Shown here: one piece after another, positions 10,773 to 20,649 of the stretch
Numbering within the stretch: the stretch's first letter is position 1
How the letters are laid out: the number at the start of each line of letters is the position of its first letter
Assembly: GCA_009760885.1 (NCBI GenBank)
Contig: CM019715.1
Coordinates: forward strand, 25,717,472 to 25,781,471
DNA from: Achatina immaculata
Lineage: Eukaryota; Mollusca; Gastropoda; Stylommatophora; Achatinidae
Length of the DNA: 64,000 bases
Reading direction: 5' to 3'
Notes under the pieces: generated by a model
What the model was told of the DNA's origin: nothing
Databases searched by the model: none
Seen by the model: only the letters and a program-made list of their open reading frames with translations
Position numbers and translations under genes: made by a program

Positions 10773-11348
10773 CTGATATCAAGTGCAAAAATGGAATAAA
10801 ATCACGAATAGGTAAAGCAAAGGCAGCTTTTTACGACATGAAGGAGATTGTAACAAATAAGAAACAAAAAGCCACTAAAAGTGAGGAGAATAGTATTACA
10901 GTGCTATATAGAGCTGATACTGCTATATAGTTGTGAAAATTGGACAATCAACAAAAATATGACAAAGAAACTGGAAGCAATAGAAAACTGTTTTAGAGAA
11001 AGCTGCAGCAAATACTCTAGACAAACAGAAAAAAAAAACAACCAACAAACGAACAGGTTCTTGAAGAAGTTTCAGAACAACAATACCTAGTTAAAATAAT
11101 AAGAAAAAAGGACTATCAAAATTTCTCGGGACATGAGAAGACGGAAATTGGAGGACCTGGTAATGCTAGGAAAATTCAAGGGAAAACTTAAGAGAGGAAG
11201 CCCATGAGACAAATTATATCTCAATGGACTGACCACGTGGCATGAAAAATACGAAAATCATCTGAACCACTCAGAAAACACACAGGACCGTGCAAGATGG
11301 AGAAGCTTGATTGCCAACGTTATACTGGAAGTATATAATAATAATAAC

Positions 11349-11762
11349 GTATCTTATATCTTATATCCTTCCCGTGCCGTTAAACGTCACATAGGGCTCG
11401 CAAAATAGTTCGCCAATTTTTCCTGTCTTCGACGAGTCTTTCAACCTCATCAAGGGATTTTATGCCTGTTAATTTGGCCTCTCTTAACAATGTCCTCTTC
11501 AGAGTTTCACGCGGTCTGCCTCTTTTTCTTTGGCCTGTTGCGTTCCACTTGATAGCTTGTTTTGAGATTCTCTGATCATTTCTTCTCATCAAGTGACCAA
11601 CATATGTCCATCTCCTTTTCCTGATCACCCATGAGACTGGTTGTTGTTCAGTCATCTGTCTTATCTCTGCATTGTTCTTGAATTCGTTCTACTTGATGCC
11701 GAGTATTTTCCTTAGGCATTTGTTTTCAAAAGAGTCTAATTTCTTGTCTATTTCTTTAGTTT
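11349..11762 (-). mobile_element. LINE-D 3' end, minus arm of inverted pair
   Basis: The minus-strand frame from 11655 reads WVIRKRRWTYVGHLMRRN...AIKWNATGQRKRGRPRETL and ends at TGA near 11380. The upstream part continues out of frame to a KKLDSFENKCLRKIL-like sequence. This is the C-terminal region of a LINE polymerase after the reverse transcriptase domain. A (TAA)n run at 11763-11782 borders the 5' end. Confidence 0.75.
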
Positions 11763-11982
11763 AATAATAATAATAATAATAATCGTGTGCCATATTTCCT
11801 ACAAAATGGTCAATAAATAAAAAAAGGAAATTATTTTGTAATCATGTGCATCTTCTTCTTCAACACTGCTCTTCTAGATGTTCTCTTGTATTTTTATAAA
11901 AACAGAAACATCGTGTATCAACTTCTAACATATTTATCTGTCTCTAATATTATATTGAATATCTGTTTCTAATTTACCTGTC

Positions 11983-12510
11983 TGTTTTGAAAACAAATGC
12001 CTAAGGAAAATAATCGGTATAAAGTGGATCGAGTTCAAGAACAAAGCAGAGATAAGGCAGATGAGCGAATAACAACCTGTCTCATGTGTGATAAGAAAAA
12101 GAAGATGGACATATGTCGGTTACGTGATGAGAAGAAACAACCAGAGAAACCCAAAACAAGCTATCAAGTGGAACACAACAGGTCGAAGAAAAATAGGTTG
12201 ACCACGTGAAACTCTGAAGTGGACATTGTTAAGAGATTGATTGATCTTTATTGATTGATCTTTATTTCCAAAGGGTTAAGAATTGGGCACGCGGGCCCGT
12301 CTGACATTCTGCCCTTTATAATGCAACTTTCACTCTGTTTCAGACATTCTACAACTATTCTGCTCATATAACCATAGGCCAAATTAGTAGGCATAAATTC
12401 CCTTGATGAGGTCGAAAAGCTCGCTAAAAAAAAAAAGAACAGAAAAAGTGGCGAATTACCATGCGAGCCTTATGTGACGTTTAACGGGACGGAAAGGATG
12501 TAAGATGTAA
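11983..12510 (+). mobile_element. LINE-D 3' end, plus arm, with nested LINE-A
   Basis: The same segment as 11349-11762 in opposite orientation, starting at 'ttttgaaaacaaatgcctaagg'. It is interrupted at 12236-12375 by a LINE-A 3' end, and the LINE-D sequence continues seamlessly with 'aggccaaatta' and 'ccttgatgaggtcgaaaagc'. It ends 'ggaaaggatgtaagatgtaag'. The frame is broken. Confidence 0.8.
12236..12375 (-). mobile_element. LINE-A 3' end nested in LINE-D
   Basis: Contains 'atctttatttcc', 'gggttaagaattgggcacgc' and 'gacattctgccctttat', as in the LINE-A termini at 16685, 26998 and 27302. A duplicated GATTGATTGATCTTTATT lies at the 3' tail. The flanking LINE-D sequence continues without an obvious target duplication. 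Confidence 0.8.
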
Positions 12511-12687
12511 GAATGTTGCAGCTTTCCTTTTGCCAGAAGCAGTACTTGCTGTTGTCCTGAAATTTTGACTAATCCTTATAAAATAACAAAATCGTGTTCT
12601 TTTGCTGAACAAAGTAATGAATGATTATTTTATGCACAGAGAAAGGTGTTACCCTCATTGGTTTAAATGTAATCATGTTCAGTGGTG

Positions 12688-12705
12688 CCATCATCATCAT
12701 CATCA

Positions 12706-12743
<38 letters not shown>

Positions 12744-12945
12744 CATCATCATGTGCCATCTCCCTTTGGAAGATTGGCCGTATCGGCTCTCTAACTTTGC
12801 CTTTCCCCTCTTTTCATCGTATGCTAGGCCCTGCTGAAGTCTAGCTGCCCACCTGGCTATATATTCTTGTTGTCCTCTTGCTCGTTTTCCTTCAACCTTT
12901 CCCTGCAAGCAGGGTCTTAGTTATCGTGTTACGCAACTTATTATG
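12688..12945 (-). mobile_element. LINE-C-like 3' end with (GAT)n tail
   Basis: The minus strand carries a (GAT/ATG)n tail at 12688-12752, preceded by a frame with GKVEGKRARGQQ...ARWAARLQQGLAYD, the basic segment seen at the C-terminus of related LINE polymerases. 5' truncated and degenerate. Confidence 0.55.
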
Positions 12946-13123
12946 ACAGAAATAATTTAACCGTTTCTTCTTTTCTTTTTAGACTTTACTTTCCTTTCCA
13001 GTTTCATCTGACTTCATACATCCTTGTTTGTTTTCTTGTCTGTCCGTGGAATTTGGCATTTTCTTTATTTGCATTCAAGGATCTTTATTTATTTATTTTT
13101 GTATTTAATGCCGTGTACCAACA

Positions 13124-13307
13124 GTGGAGAAACGAAGAACGAGAAAGAACATTGAGCGTAGCAGCTTAACAGAGTATTATAAACGTCTTCAAACTGAACA
13201 GACTACGCTGGCTGGGGCACGTAGGAAGAATGGAAGAGAACATACAAAAGCTAAAATGATGTATGTACAAGAGATGGAGGAAACAAAATCGCCAGGTAGA
13301 ACGAACG

Positions 13308-13340
<33 letters not shown>

Positions 13341-13540
13341 GCCACACGCGCGCGCACGCACGCACGCACGCACACACACAAAGAGGCAACATAGAAGAAG
13401 ATGTACAGGAAACTGGTGTCACCAACTGGAGAGAGAAGATTACGAACAGAGAGGGATGGAGGTGAGCTTTATCTGCAGCAATGAGCCTTAATGGCTGGGA
13501 AAGCTGAAGAAGAAGAAGAAGAAGAAGAAGAAGAAGAAAA
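13124..13540 (+). mobile_element. LINE-F 3' end with CA expansion and GAA tail
   Basis: The plus strand encodes a degenerate LINE C-terminus: KRLQTEQTTLAGARRKNG in one frame, and NWREKITNREGWR before the stop near 13463, matching NWQEKIKNREEWR at 47800-47840. A CA/CG-rich dinucleotide tract (13311-13380) lies within the former coding sequence, and a (GAA)n tail closes it at 13506-13555. Confidence 0.7.
13311..13380. repeat. (CA)n/(CGCA)n microsatellite within LINE-F
   Basis: Dinucleotide tract mixing CA and GC steps, located inside the LINE-F coding remnant. Confidence 0.95.
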
Positions 13541-13857
13541 AAAAGAAGTAGAAGAAGATTTTTGCATTGAACGTCCCTGCGTCTATACCATTGTGGACTG
13601 CGGAGTATAAACATCGTCTGATGTCACGTGTGGTGATGAGTCATATGTAGTGAAAATGCAAATGACTGACTTTGTGAAAAATGGCGCCAAATATGGGACT
13701 AAGCAGGTTGTAATTGTCTTCCTTTCTATCGGCTTCTGTTAGAATGCTGGTTAAATACTTACATTTTGTAGGCTTGTACGCATGTTGGGGAGTGGGGGAG
13801 GGAGGTGTTATGTTGGCCATGATATCGAGTTATATTTCCTGGAGTATGTTATCATCA

Positions 13858-14075
13858 TCAACTCACTACCAAAAATAGCACTAAGATGGACACCACAGGG
13901 GAACAGAAGTAAGGGTAGACCAAAGGAGACATGGAGAAGAACAACAGAGAGGATGTTAAACAATAGAGGGCTCACCTGGGCAAGAGCAGAAAAAAAAGGC
14001 AAAGGACAGGCATTTGTGGAAAACCCTTGCGGAAGCCCCATGTGCCCTGGGCACTTAAGGTTCAGAGAGAGAGAT
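13858..14075 (+). mobile_element. LINE-E 3' end
   Basis: The frame reads NSLPKIALRWTPQGNRSKG then RPKETWRRTTERMLNNRGLTWARAE, almost the same as 32460-32590. The 3' end is 'cttgcggaagccccatgtg', 'cacttaag' and a short (AG)n tail. This is a LINE polymerase C-terminus without catalytic region. Confidence 0.8.
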
Positions 14076-14077
14076 GT

Positions 14078-14104
14078 TATCATCATCATCATCATCATCA
14101 TCAT
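14078..14104. repeat. (ATC)n shared by two converging LINE tails
   Basis: Nine ATC units lie between a plus-strand LINE-E end and a minus-strand LINE end whose own tail is (GAT)n. Confidence 0.9.
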
Positions 14105-14390
14105 CGCCTTTCACTCCCTTGAAAGCATAGGCCACGGATAAAGGCTCTCCAGTCATGCCTGTTCTTGGAACAATTTATTTATTGTCATAGTTTCTCTTCT
14201 CCAAGTAAGTCTAGGTCTTCCTCGTTTTTTTTTTCTGTTTCCTTGAGGATTCCATGTCAGTGCCTGTCTTGCTATGCTGCTGTCGGGTTTTCTCAGAGTG
14301 TGGCCAATCCACCTCCACTTCCTAGACATGATTAGTAAGTTCATAGGTTCTTGTTCTTCCCTTTCCCATTCCATGTTGGAATGTTCTCAG
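14105..14390 (-). mobile_element. LINE-E-related 3' end, opposite orientation
   Basis: The minus-strand frame (14374 to 14153) reads [19 protein letters not shown]...[26 protein letters not shown], related to but distinct from LINE-E. The tail is (GAT)n at 14078-14104. 5' truncated. Confidence 0.75.
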
Positions 14391-15049
14391 GTAACAAGTG
14401 ATAAATCTGTGGCCACGTGATTTTCGTGGTAAATGTTGCCCGACAACCAGGTCCAACCTTTCAGACACACGAGCATGTAGCACAAACGGGGGAAAAAAAA
14501 GTTTAAACTTCTTAAGCCTGAGGGTGGCATAACCTGGATTCTCTCCCTTCAGAAAATCTCAAGATGCAACAATTTCCAGGTCCTTTTTCTCAAATCACAT
14601 TCTCCCCAAATCACCAACACGCCCACACGCAAGAAACTGCCCTCAGGTTCACCCCATCGAACAACCCGCCAGCCCAAGTCCAGCCCGCCTCTTCCCCCCG
14701 CAAATCAACGGACCAGGTGAACTTAAATCTGGCTTGTCTCCAAAGACCTAGAGTTACTCATCAAGGATTAGCCACTTCCTATAACATTGTCCCAGTGTTT
14801 TTACGACTACAAGAAAGCAGTATGGGAAAAAAAAACCTTCAAAGCTTAAGCCAAATAGTTGCAGGAGAAAAGGTGCGGTGGCCCCGGGGGGGGGGGGGGG
14901 AGAGAGGCAAGATTCACTCTGAATTAGGTAATAGTCAGGAGGTAACTGCTGGCTACCTGCGTCATCTACAGCAAATCAACAGTTTACTTCCACAAAGCGC
15001 CCCTGGTAATGGATAATAGTCTGGTCTAATTTACGTAGTCCCCTCCCAC
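14391..15049. other. No recognisable gene
   Basis: Contains a 150-codon open frame (14564-15016) rich in Pro, Gln and Ser and including a poly-G run near 14885-14900. It has no recognisable domain, and I do not consider it a supported gene. Confidence 0.45.
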
Positions 15050-15225
15050 TTCTTCTTCTTCTAGCAGCTGCTGAATTCAGCAGCTTTCTGGACACCGAGG
15101 CTCACTGCTGCAGACAATACACGTCTCATTCCTGCCTGTTCTTGAACTTTTCTTGCCAATATCCCAGACATATTCTTCTTGATTGTCTAGGTTTACCTCT
15201 TTATCTATCCCCTTTTATACTTAGT
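15050..15225 (-). mobile_element. LINE-F 3' end
   Basis: On the minus strand it matches LINE-F 47720-47875: 'tgctgcagaca', 'ctgttcttgaacttttcttgcc', with a (GAA)n tail seen as CTT at 15050-15062. Strongly 5' truncated. A 41 bp minisatellite begins at its 5' border. Confidence 0.55.
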
Positions 15226-15870
15226 GCCACTTTTAACAGTCTGATCTAGTTTTAGTTTACGTAGTGCCCCTGGTAACAGATAATAGTCTGATCTAGTTTA
15301 CGTAGTGCCCCTGGTAAGAGATAATAATCTGATCTAGTTTACGTAGTGCCCCTGGTAAGAGATAATAGTCTGATCTAGTTTACGTAGTGCCCCTGGTAAG
15401 AGATAATAATCTGATCTAGTTTACGTAGTGCCTCTGGTAAGAGATAATAATCTGATCTAGTTTACGTAGTGCCCCTGGTAAGAGATAATAATCTGATCTA
15501 GTTTACGTAGTGCCCCTGGTAAGAGATAATAATCTGATCTAGTTTACGTAGTGCCTCTGGTAAGAGATAATAATCTGATCTAGTTTACGTAGTGCCCCTG
15601 GTAAGAGATAATAATCTGATCTAGTTTACGTAGTGCCCCTGGTAAGAGATAATAATCTGATCTAGTTTACGTAGTGCCCCTGGTAAGAGATAATAATCTG
15701 ATCTAGTTTACATAGTGCCTCTGGTAAGAGATAATAATCTGATCTAGTTTACCTAGTGCCTCTGGTAAGAGATAATAATCTGATCTAGTTTACGTAGTGC
15801 CCCTGGTAACAGATAATAGTCTGGTCTAGTTTACTTAGTGCCCCTTGTAACAGATAATAGTCTGGTCTAG
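15222..15870. repeat. Minisatellite, 41 bp unit, about 16 copies
   Basis: Units contain 'gtgcccctggtaagagataa' and 'taatctgatctagtttacgta'. Central units are nearly identical, with C/T and G/A alternations marking variants. The array begins and ends with more diverged units. Confidence 0.95.
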
Positions 15871-16212
15871 TGAACAATGGTCGAGATGGGAAGGTAAAAC
15901 CGATTCTAAAAGTACGCGTATACTATATACTAAGATGAGGACAGACGTGATGGACCGAAAGACGTAGATATCACACCTTAGCTGCAAATCATGACACCAC
16001 GTAACCAAAGCTCCTTTGCGAGCGGCCGCAAAAGAAGAAAAGGAGGAAGAAGAAGAAGAAGAAGAAGATTTTAAAATAGCGCTGTACTAGTGATAAAATG
16101 ACACTTTAAAAAATATTAAATAGGTAGAAAAATTGAAATCATTTTTGTCGCAGAAGCTCGCCATTCAAGATATCCGTTCTTTTGACAAGAGGATGTGGAG
16201 ATGATTAATCAC

Positions 16213-16215
16213 AAG

Positions 16216-16247
<32 letters not shown>

Positions 16248-16262
16248 CCTCCCTCCCCCCCC
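16213..16262. repeat. (CT)n and poly-C tract
   Basis: A CT dinucleotide run followed by a C run. Confidence 0.9.
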
Positions 16263-16684
16263 CCAAACCCATTCTACAACTGTCTACTTATAACACAGAG
16301 AAAAGGACACGAGAATCATTAACGCTTTTTCCACCACCAGCTCTTTAAAGGACTTTTCAACAGAACAAGATGGAATCAGCCAGGCCTCCGTGGTTGGTAA
16401 TTCATAATTTTAATCTGCTATAAATGCTGAAAATAGGATTTTGTTTGTATTTTCCGGCTAAAGGTTAGCTGTGGCCTATAGGTTAGCTGTGGGCTAAAAG
16501 TTAGCCGTGGCCGTGATGTTTAGAAACAAAACAAAAACATCTTTTATCTGCCGTGACTGTTGATTCAGCTTAACACCACAAGGCGGTCAAGTCAGCTTTT
16601 ATGAAAAAGAGCACCCTACGCTCTGTCAATGAATACCAAAGAGAGAGAGAAAGGGGGGGGGGGGAGGGAGAGAGAGAGGGAGAG

Positions 16685-16830
16685 ATTGATTGATTGATTG
16701 ATCTTTATTTCAAAAGGGTTAAGAATTGGGCACGCAGGCCCGTCTGACATTCTGCCCTTTATCATACGTCTTTCACTCTATTCCAGACATTCTACAAATA
16801 TGCTGTTCATATAACAAACATAACTAACAG
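16685..16830 (-). mobile_element. LINE-A 3' end, (GATT)n tail
   Basis: A tail of GATT repeats (16685-16702), then 'atctttatttcaaaagggtt', 'aagaattgggcacgcaggcc' and 'tgctgttcatataacaaaca'. Nearly identical to the terminus of the long LINE-A copy at 27302. It sits between GA-rich runs. Confidence 0.85.
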
Positions 16831-16857
16831 AGAGAGAGGGAGAGAGAGAGTTATTCA

Positions 16858-17274
16858 GTGTTACACCGAAACCGGACTGTTATATGCATACGAGGCATGG
16901 GCAGTAACCAAGAGCACCCAGAATCTACTGGGAGCAGCGGAGTTGTGGTTCCTGAGAAGAATGATGAGAATACCATGGGCAGCCAAGACAGCGAACAAAG
17001 AGGTTCTAAGTGAGGCTGAGCAAAAGAGAGAAATTATGACAAAATTTGGAACATGACATTCCAGGTTTGTGAGACGTGTTTTGAGAAGAAGCAAGCTAGA
17101 ACATACAGTGACAATAGGAAAACTGGAGGAACACTGGGCAAGGCTTGACAAAGAAATAAGATGCCTGATGGACTAAAAGAGTGACATAGAGGACAGTCCA
17201 ACACACATTTTATAGAAAGAACAAAGGATAGGTGGCTGCGGAAATCAACGATGACTAGTTCCTGATTGTCATGA
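16858..17274 (+). mobile_element. LINE-C-like polymerase C-terminus remnant
   Basis: Plus-strand translation gives AAELWFLRRMMRIPWAAKTANKE then, after a frameshift, FVRRVLRRSKLEHTVTIGKLE, the post-reverse-transcriptase segment of LINE-C relatives. Related to 61925-62215. Truncated at both the protein start and the tail. Confidence 0.75.
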
Positions 17275-17452
17275 TAGACAGAGAGAGGAGAGATAGAAGA
17301 GAGGGGGAGAGAGGAGAGAAGAGAGAGAGGAGAGAAGAGAGAGAGGAGAGAAGAGAGAGAGAAGGGATGAGAGAAGAAAGAGAGGAGAGAAATGAGAAGA
17401 GATAGTAGAGAAGAGAGAAAGGAGGAGAGAAGAGACAAGAGAAGAGAAGAGA
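17275..17452. repeat. GA-rich low-complexity array, left part
   Basis: A GAGAGAGGAGAGAAGAGA-type purine tract. It is separated from the larger right part by a LINE-A terminus. Confidence 0.9.
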
Positions 17453-17567
17453 GAATGAATGAATGAATGAATAATCTTTATTTTTAAAGGGTAAAGAATT
17501 GGGCACACAGGCCCGTCTTACATTCTGCCCTTCATCACTCCATCTTTCATTCTTCCCACACACTAGA
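17453..17567 (-). mobile_element. LINE-A variant 3' end, (GAAT)n tail
   Basis: A (GAAT)n tail, then 'aatctttatttttaaagggt', 'aagaattgggcac' and 'cattcttcccacacactaga'. This is a LINE-A subfamily shared with 46325-46432 and 62227-62298. It lies within the GA array, so it either inserted into it or seeded it. Confidence 0.8.
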
Positions 17568-18150
17568 GGAGAGAAGAGAGAGAGGAGAGAGAAAGGAGGA
17601 GAGAAGAGAGAGAGGAGAAGAGAAGAGAGAGGATAGAAGAGAGAGAGGAGAGAGAAAGGAGGAGAGAAGAGAGAGGAGAGAGAAAGGAGAGAAGAGAGAG
17701 AGGAGAAAAGAAGAGAGAAGAGAGAAGAGAGAAAGGAGGAGAGAAGAGAGAGAGGAGAAGAGAAGAGAGAAGAGACAGGAGAGGAGAGAGAGGGGAAAGG
17801 AGAGAGAGGAGAAATGAGAGAAGAAAGAGAGAGGAGGAGAGAAAGATGACAAGAGAGAGAGGAGATGATGAGAAGAGAGAGAAGAGAGAGAGGAGAGAGA
17901 GAGAGAGAGAAGAGAGAGAGGAGAGACGAGAGAAGAAAGAGGGAGGCGAGAGAGGAGAGAGAAGAGAAGAGAGGGAGGAGAGAAGAGAAAGAGAGGGGAG
18001 AAGATAGAGACAAGAGAGAGAAGAGAGAGAAGGAAGAGAGGAAGAGGAGAAGAGAGAGAGAAGAGAGAGAGGAGAGAGAGAAGGGAGAGAGGAGAGAGAG
18101 AAGGGAGAGAGGAGAGAAGTGAGAGAGAGAGAGAAGGGGAGGAGAGAGAT
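17568..18150. repeat. GA-rich low-complexity array, right part
   Basis: A purine-only tract of about 580 bp made of GAGAGAGGAGAGA and GAGAAGAGAGA modules. Long Ser/Leu frames on the minus strand come from composition. Confidence 0.95.
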
Positions 18151-18295
18151 AGTTGGTTGGATGATTAAGTTAACAGTCACAGCTTACGTAATTGACCATG
18201 TTTACAACAAAAAGGATTTGAAACTAGTTCAGTAACATAAGCCACGCCTCGTCCATCAGGCACAGTGGACATTTTACAGCCAAAGTTAAAAAATC

Positions 18296-18335
18296 ATCAT
18301 CATCATCATCAATCATCATCATCATCATCATCATC
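18296..18335. repeat. (ATC)n microsatellite
   Basis: ATC/CATCAT run. It could be the (GAT)n tail of a decayed minus-strand LINE, but no coding remnant can be read beside it. Confidence 0.85.
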
Positions 18336-18814
18336 CCTTTCCAAGGAGGGATACTGATTTCAAATGACCCTCGAAATTACTCTTTCCTGTATTTTAGACA
18401 GAGCATCTTTCATGAGCATTGGGTGCCAACTTTTGACCACTGGTTCTCCTTTCTGGAAGGTCTTCGGGTATTTTTCCCCTGTTAGACCCGGAATCTAAGA
18501 ATGTTTTTTAAATTAAATTTCAAAGAAGGTTTTTAAAAGCATTTGTTTTCATCTTAATTTGCGTCGTGGGGTTTTTTTTTTTCGCTAGCTTTCTTGTCTG
18601 GTGAAAGTGGAGGTGGAATATGACCTTGCTATTTTTCTGTCTGGGCTACGCTTTTTCTTATTTTTATCTCAACTGCTGGACAGATGTACTCCAGCTAACC
18701 TTGTCATAGGCCTGTCATTTGTCTTCTTGTTAGATTTTTATTAACATCCACAATCCTTTTTTTTTATTTGAAGCTCCTCCTCCTCTTTCTTCTTCTTCTT
18801 CTTCTTCTTTGGAA
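18336..18814. other. No recognisable gene
   Basis: T-rich unique sequence with a (TTC)n run near 18785-18810. Confidence 0.5.
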
Positions 18815-19264
18815 TTGCAAGCTGCTGTTCCTTTTTTACAACCGATGCAGTAAAGATGTTGGGGTACAGCGTCGTATCGGATTGAGAGTGGGTCAATCCG
18901 GCTGTTAGTTCAGGCCTTGAGTGGGTTTAAAAAACAGGAGGTGCACTAGACTGTTTTTTTTAGCAGGCTCCACCACCAGGGGGACTATGGCGACCCCTGT
19001 CCAGTAGCCAGGCTAGGAATGTTACTAGGGGTACTAAAGGTGAAGTAGGATGGGATTTGCTCAGCTATGGTTTGCCAACCCTGACGCTAGCATATCAGCT
19101 ATGGTTCGCCAACCCTGACGCTAGCATATCAGCTATCGGTCGTCAGCCCTGACGCTAACATGTCAGCTATGGTTTGCCAACCCTGACGCTAGCATGTCAG
19201 TTATGGGTCGCCAAACCTGACGCTAACATGTCAGCTATGGGTCGCCAACCCTGACGCTAGCACA
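18815..19264 (-). mobile_element. Family H copy with internally expanded 34 bp repeat
   Basis: On the minus strand it matches family H (40818-41140) in order: 'ccgatgcagtaaag', 'gcaggctccaccaccagggg', and the 'cagctatggttcgccaaccc' segment. Where other copies have two diverged units of that segment, this one has six (19061-19264). Confidence 0.65.
19061..19264. repeat. Minisatellite, 34 bp unit, 6 copies
   Basis: Units start at 19061, 19095, 19129 and onward, each with 'tcagctatgg' and 'ccctgacgctagca'. The unit equals a segment of family H, so it expanded inside that element. Confidence 0.9.
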
Positions 19265-19497
19265 TGAGGTATAGTTACCACAAAATATGGACACTGCAAT
19301 GTTTTATACTATATCCTAGCAGTACTCCAGAAGATAGGCTATTGTGTCTCTGTTTTTAGCCTTGGGAACATAGTGAAGTTATGTTTCCTTGAGTGGCAAG
19401 ATCGAGTGGGGGAATCATGTTGAAGAAATGCATCATTTATGAAAGAGTTGAATTCACAAATGGATTTTGGATAGTAGAAAAATATTCGGAGTCAAAT

Positions 19498-20066
19498 ATT
19501 GGCTACTCAAACCCTTACTACAGATTGGCTACCCCAAACCATTACTACAGATTGGCTACCCCAAACCACTACTACAGATTGGCTACCCCAAGCCTTACTA
19601 CAGATTGGCTACCCCAAGCCTTACTACAGATTGGCTGCCCGAAATCCTTAATACAGATTGGCTACCCCAAGCCTTACTACAGATTGGCTACCCCAAACCC
19701 TTACTACAGATTGGCTACCCCAAGCCTTACTACAGACTGGCTACCCCAAGCCTTACTACGGATTGGCTACCCAAGCCGTACTACAGATTGGCTATCCCAA
19801 ACTTTTACTACAGATTGGCTACCCCAAACCTTACTACAGATTGTCTACCCCTAGTCCTTACTACACTTTGACCAAACCAAGCCTTACTATAGATTGGCTA
19901 CCCCAAGCCTTACTATAGATTGGCTACCCCAAGCCTTACTACAAATTGGCTACCCCAAGCCTTACTACAAATTGGCTACCCCAAGCCTTACTATAGATTG
20001 GCTACCCCAAGCCTTACTACAGATCGGCTACCCCAAGCCTTACTACAGATTGGCTACCATAAGCCT
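19498..20066. repeat. Minisatellite, 26 bp unit, about 21 copies
   Basis: The unit is 'acagattggctaccccaagc' followed by 'cttact'. Insertions of one base shift the frame, so several overlapping Tyr/Leu/Pro frames stay open. These are not genes. A single partial unit reappears at 21514-21526. Confidence 0.95.
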
Positions 20067-20649
20067 AGTACAAACCCACACACCTCCCAAGGTTTTACTG
20101 ACAGCGGACGTCAAGTTTTGACTTGAAAAAAAGAAAGATTTACACACACACGCAATAACCCGGGAAGAAAATAGTTTAAGTCAAGCGCTTTGCCGTAAAT
20201 TTACCAAAGTCTTAAGGACAAAAGGGAAAAAAAAGGAGAGACAAAGCCCATCTGGACGGATGTAATCACGGCTCTGGGACTAGTTAATTATTCATCACCG
20301 TTTCCTGTCGTTCGATTTTTTCCCATTGTCCCATACCTTATTAAACACTCGCAGTTATTGCCTCACTTCCTTGCTTGCTTCCTTGCTTCCCTCCCTCCTT
20401 CCTTCCTTCCTTCCTTCCTTCACGGAGACAAAGGGCACAGTATTATATATTTGTAATTATTATTTCCAATTAAGTTTAAGGAAGGAAGACAGGAGAGGAG
20501 GAAGGAGAGGACGAATCAGATACGAACGGCTTCTTGAACTGAACACAGCTGGCTCTATCTCGATTGCCGCCGCACTCCAGTAATATACAGCATGAACTCT
20601 TGCATTACTTTATTAGATGAACTCTTGCATTACTGGTCACAACACAAAA
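20067..20649. other. No recognisable gene
   Basis: Holds a (CTTC)n run (about 20390-20421) and a direct repeat of 'gaactcttgcattact' near 20592-20631. Otherwise unrecognised. Confidence 0.5.

Larger units (their letters stand above)
10340..11345 (+). mobile_element. LINE-C reverse transcriptase remnant, interrupted
   Basis: A frame near 10374-10488 reads LRYAEDTVLIAES...RGLEINS, where YAED stands at the catalytic YADD position, so one catalytic Asp is replaced. The frame resumes after an inserted fragment (10497-10619) with TPTCNIVSDGKTPTQVNKFS, a polythreonine run from (ACA)n, then GKAKAAFYDMKEIVTNK, and from 10905 IELILLYSCENWTINK. Many stops and frameshifts follow, to an AAT tail near 11336-11346. 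It is inactive. Confidence 0.75.

Noticed and set aside
14564..15016. 150-codon frame rich in Pro, Gln and Ser
   Set aside because: No recognisable domain, includes a poly-G run, and has no splice or promoter context. Such frames are expected by chance in 64 kb.
19498..20066. Possible repetitive structural protein (Tyr/Leu/Pro repeats)
   Set aside because: The 26 bp unit is not a multiple of three, so the frame shifts along the array, which argues against coding.
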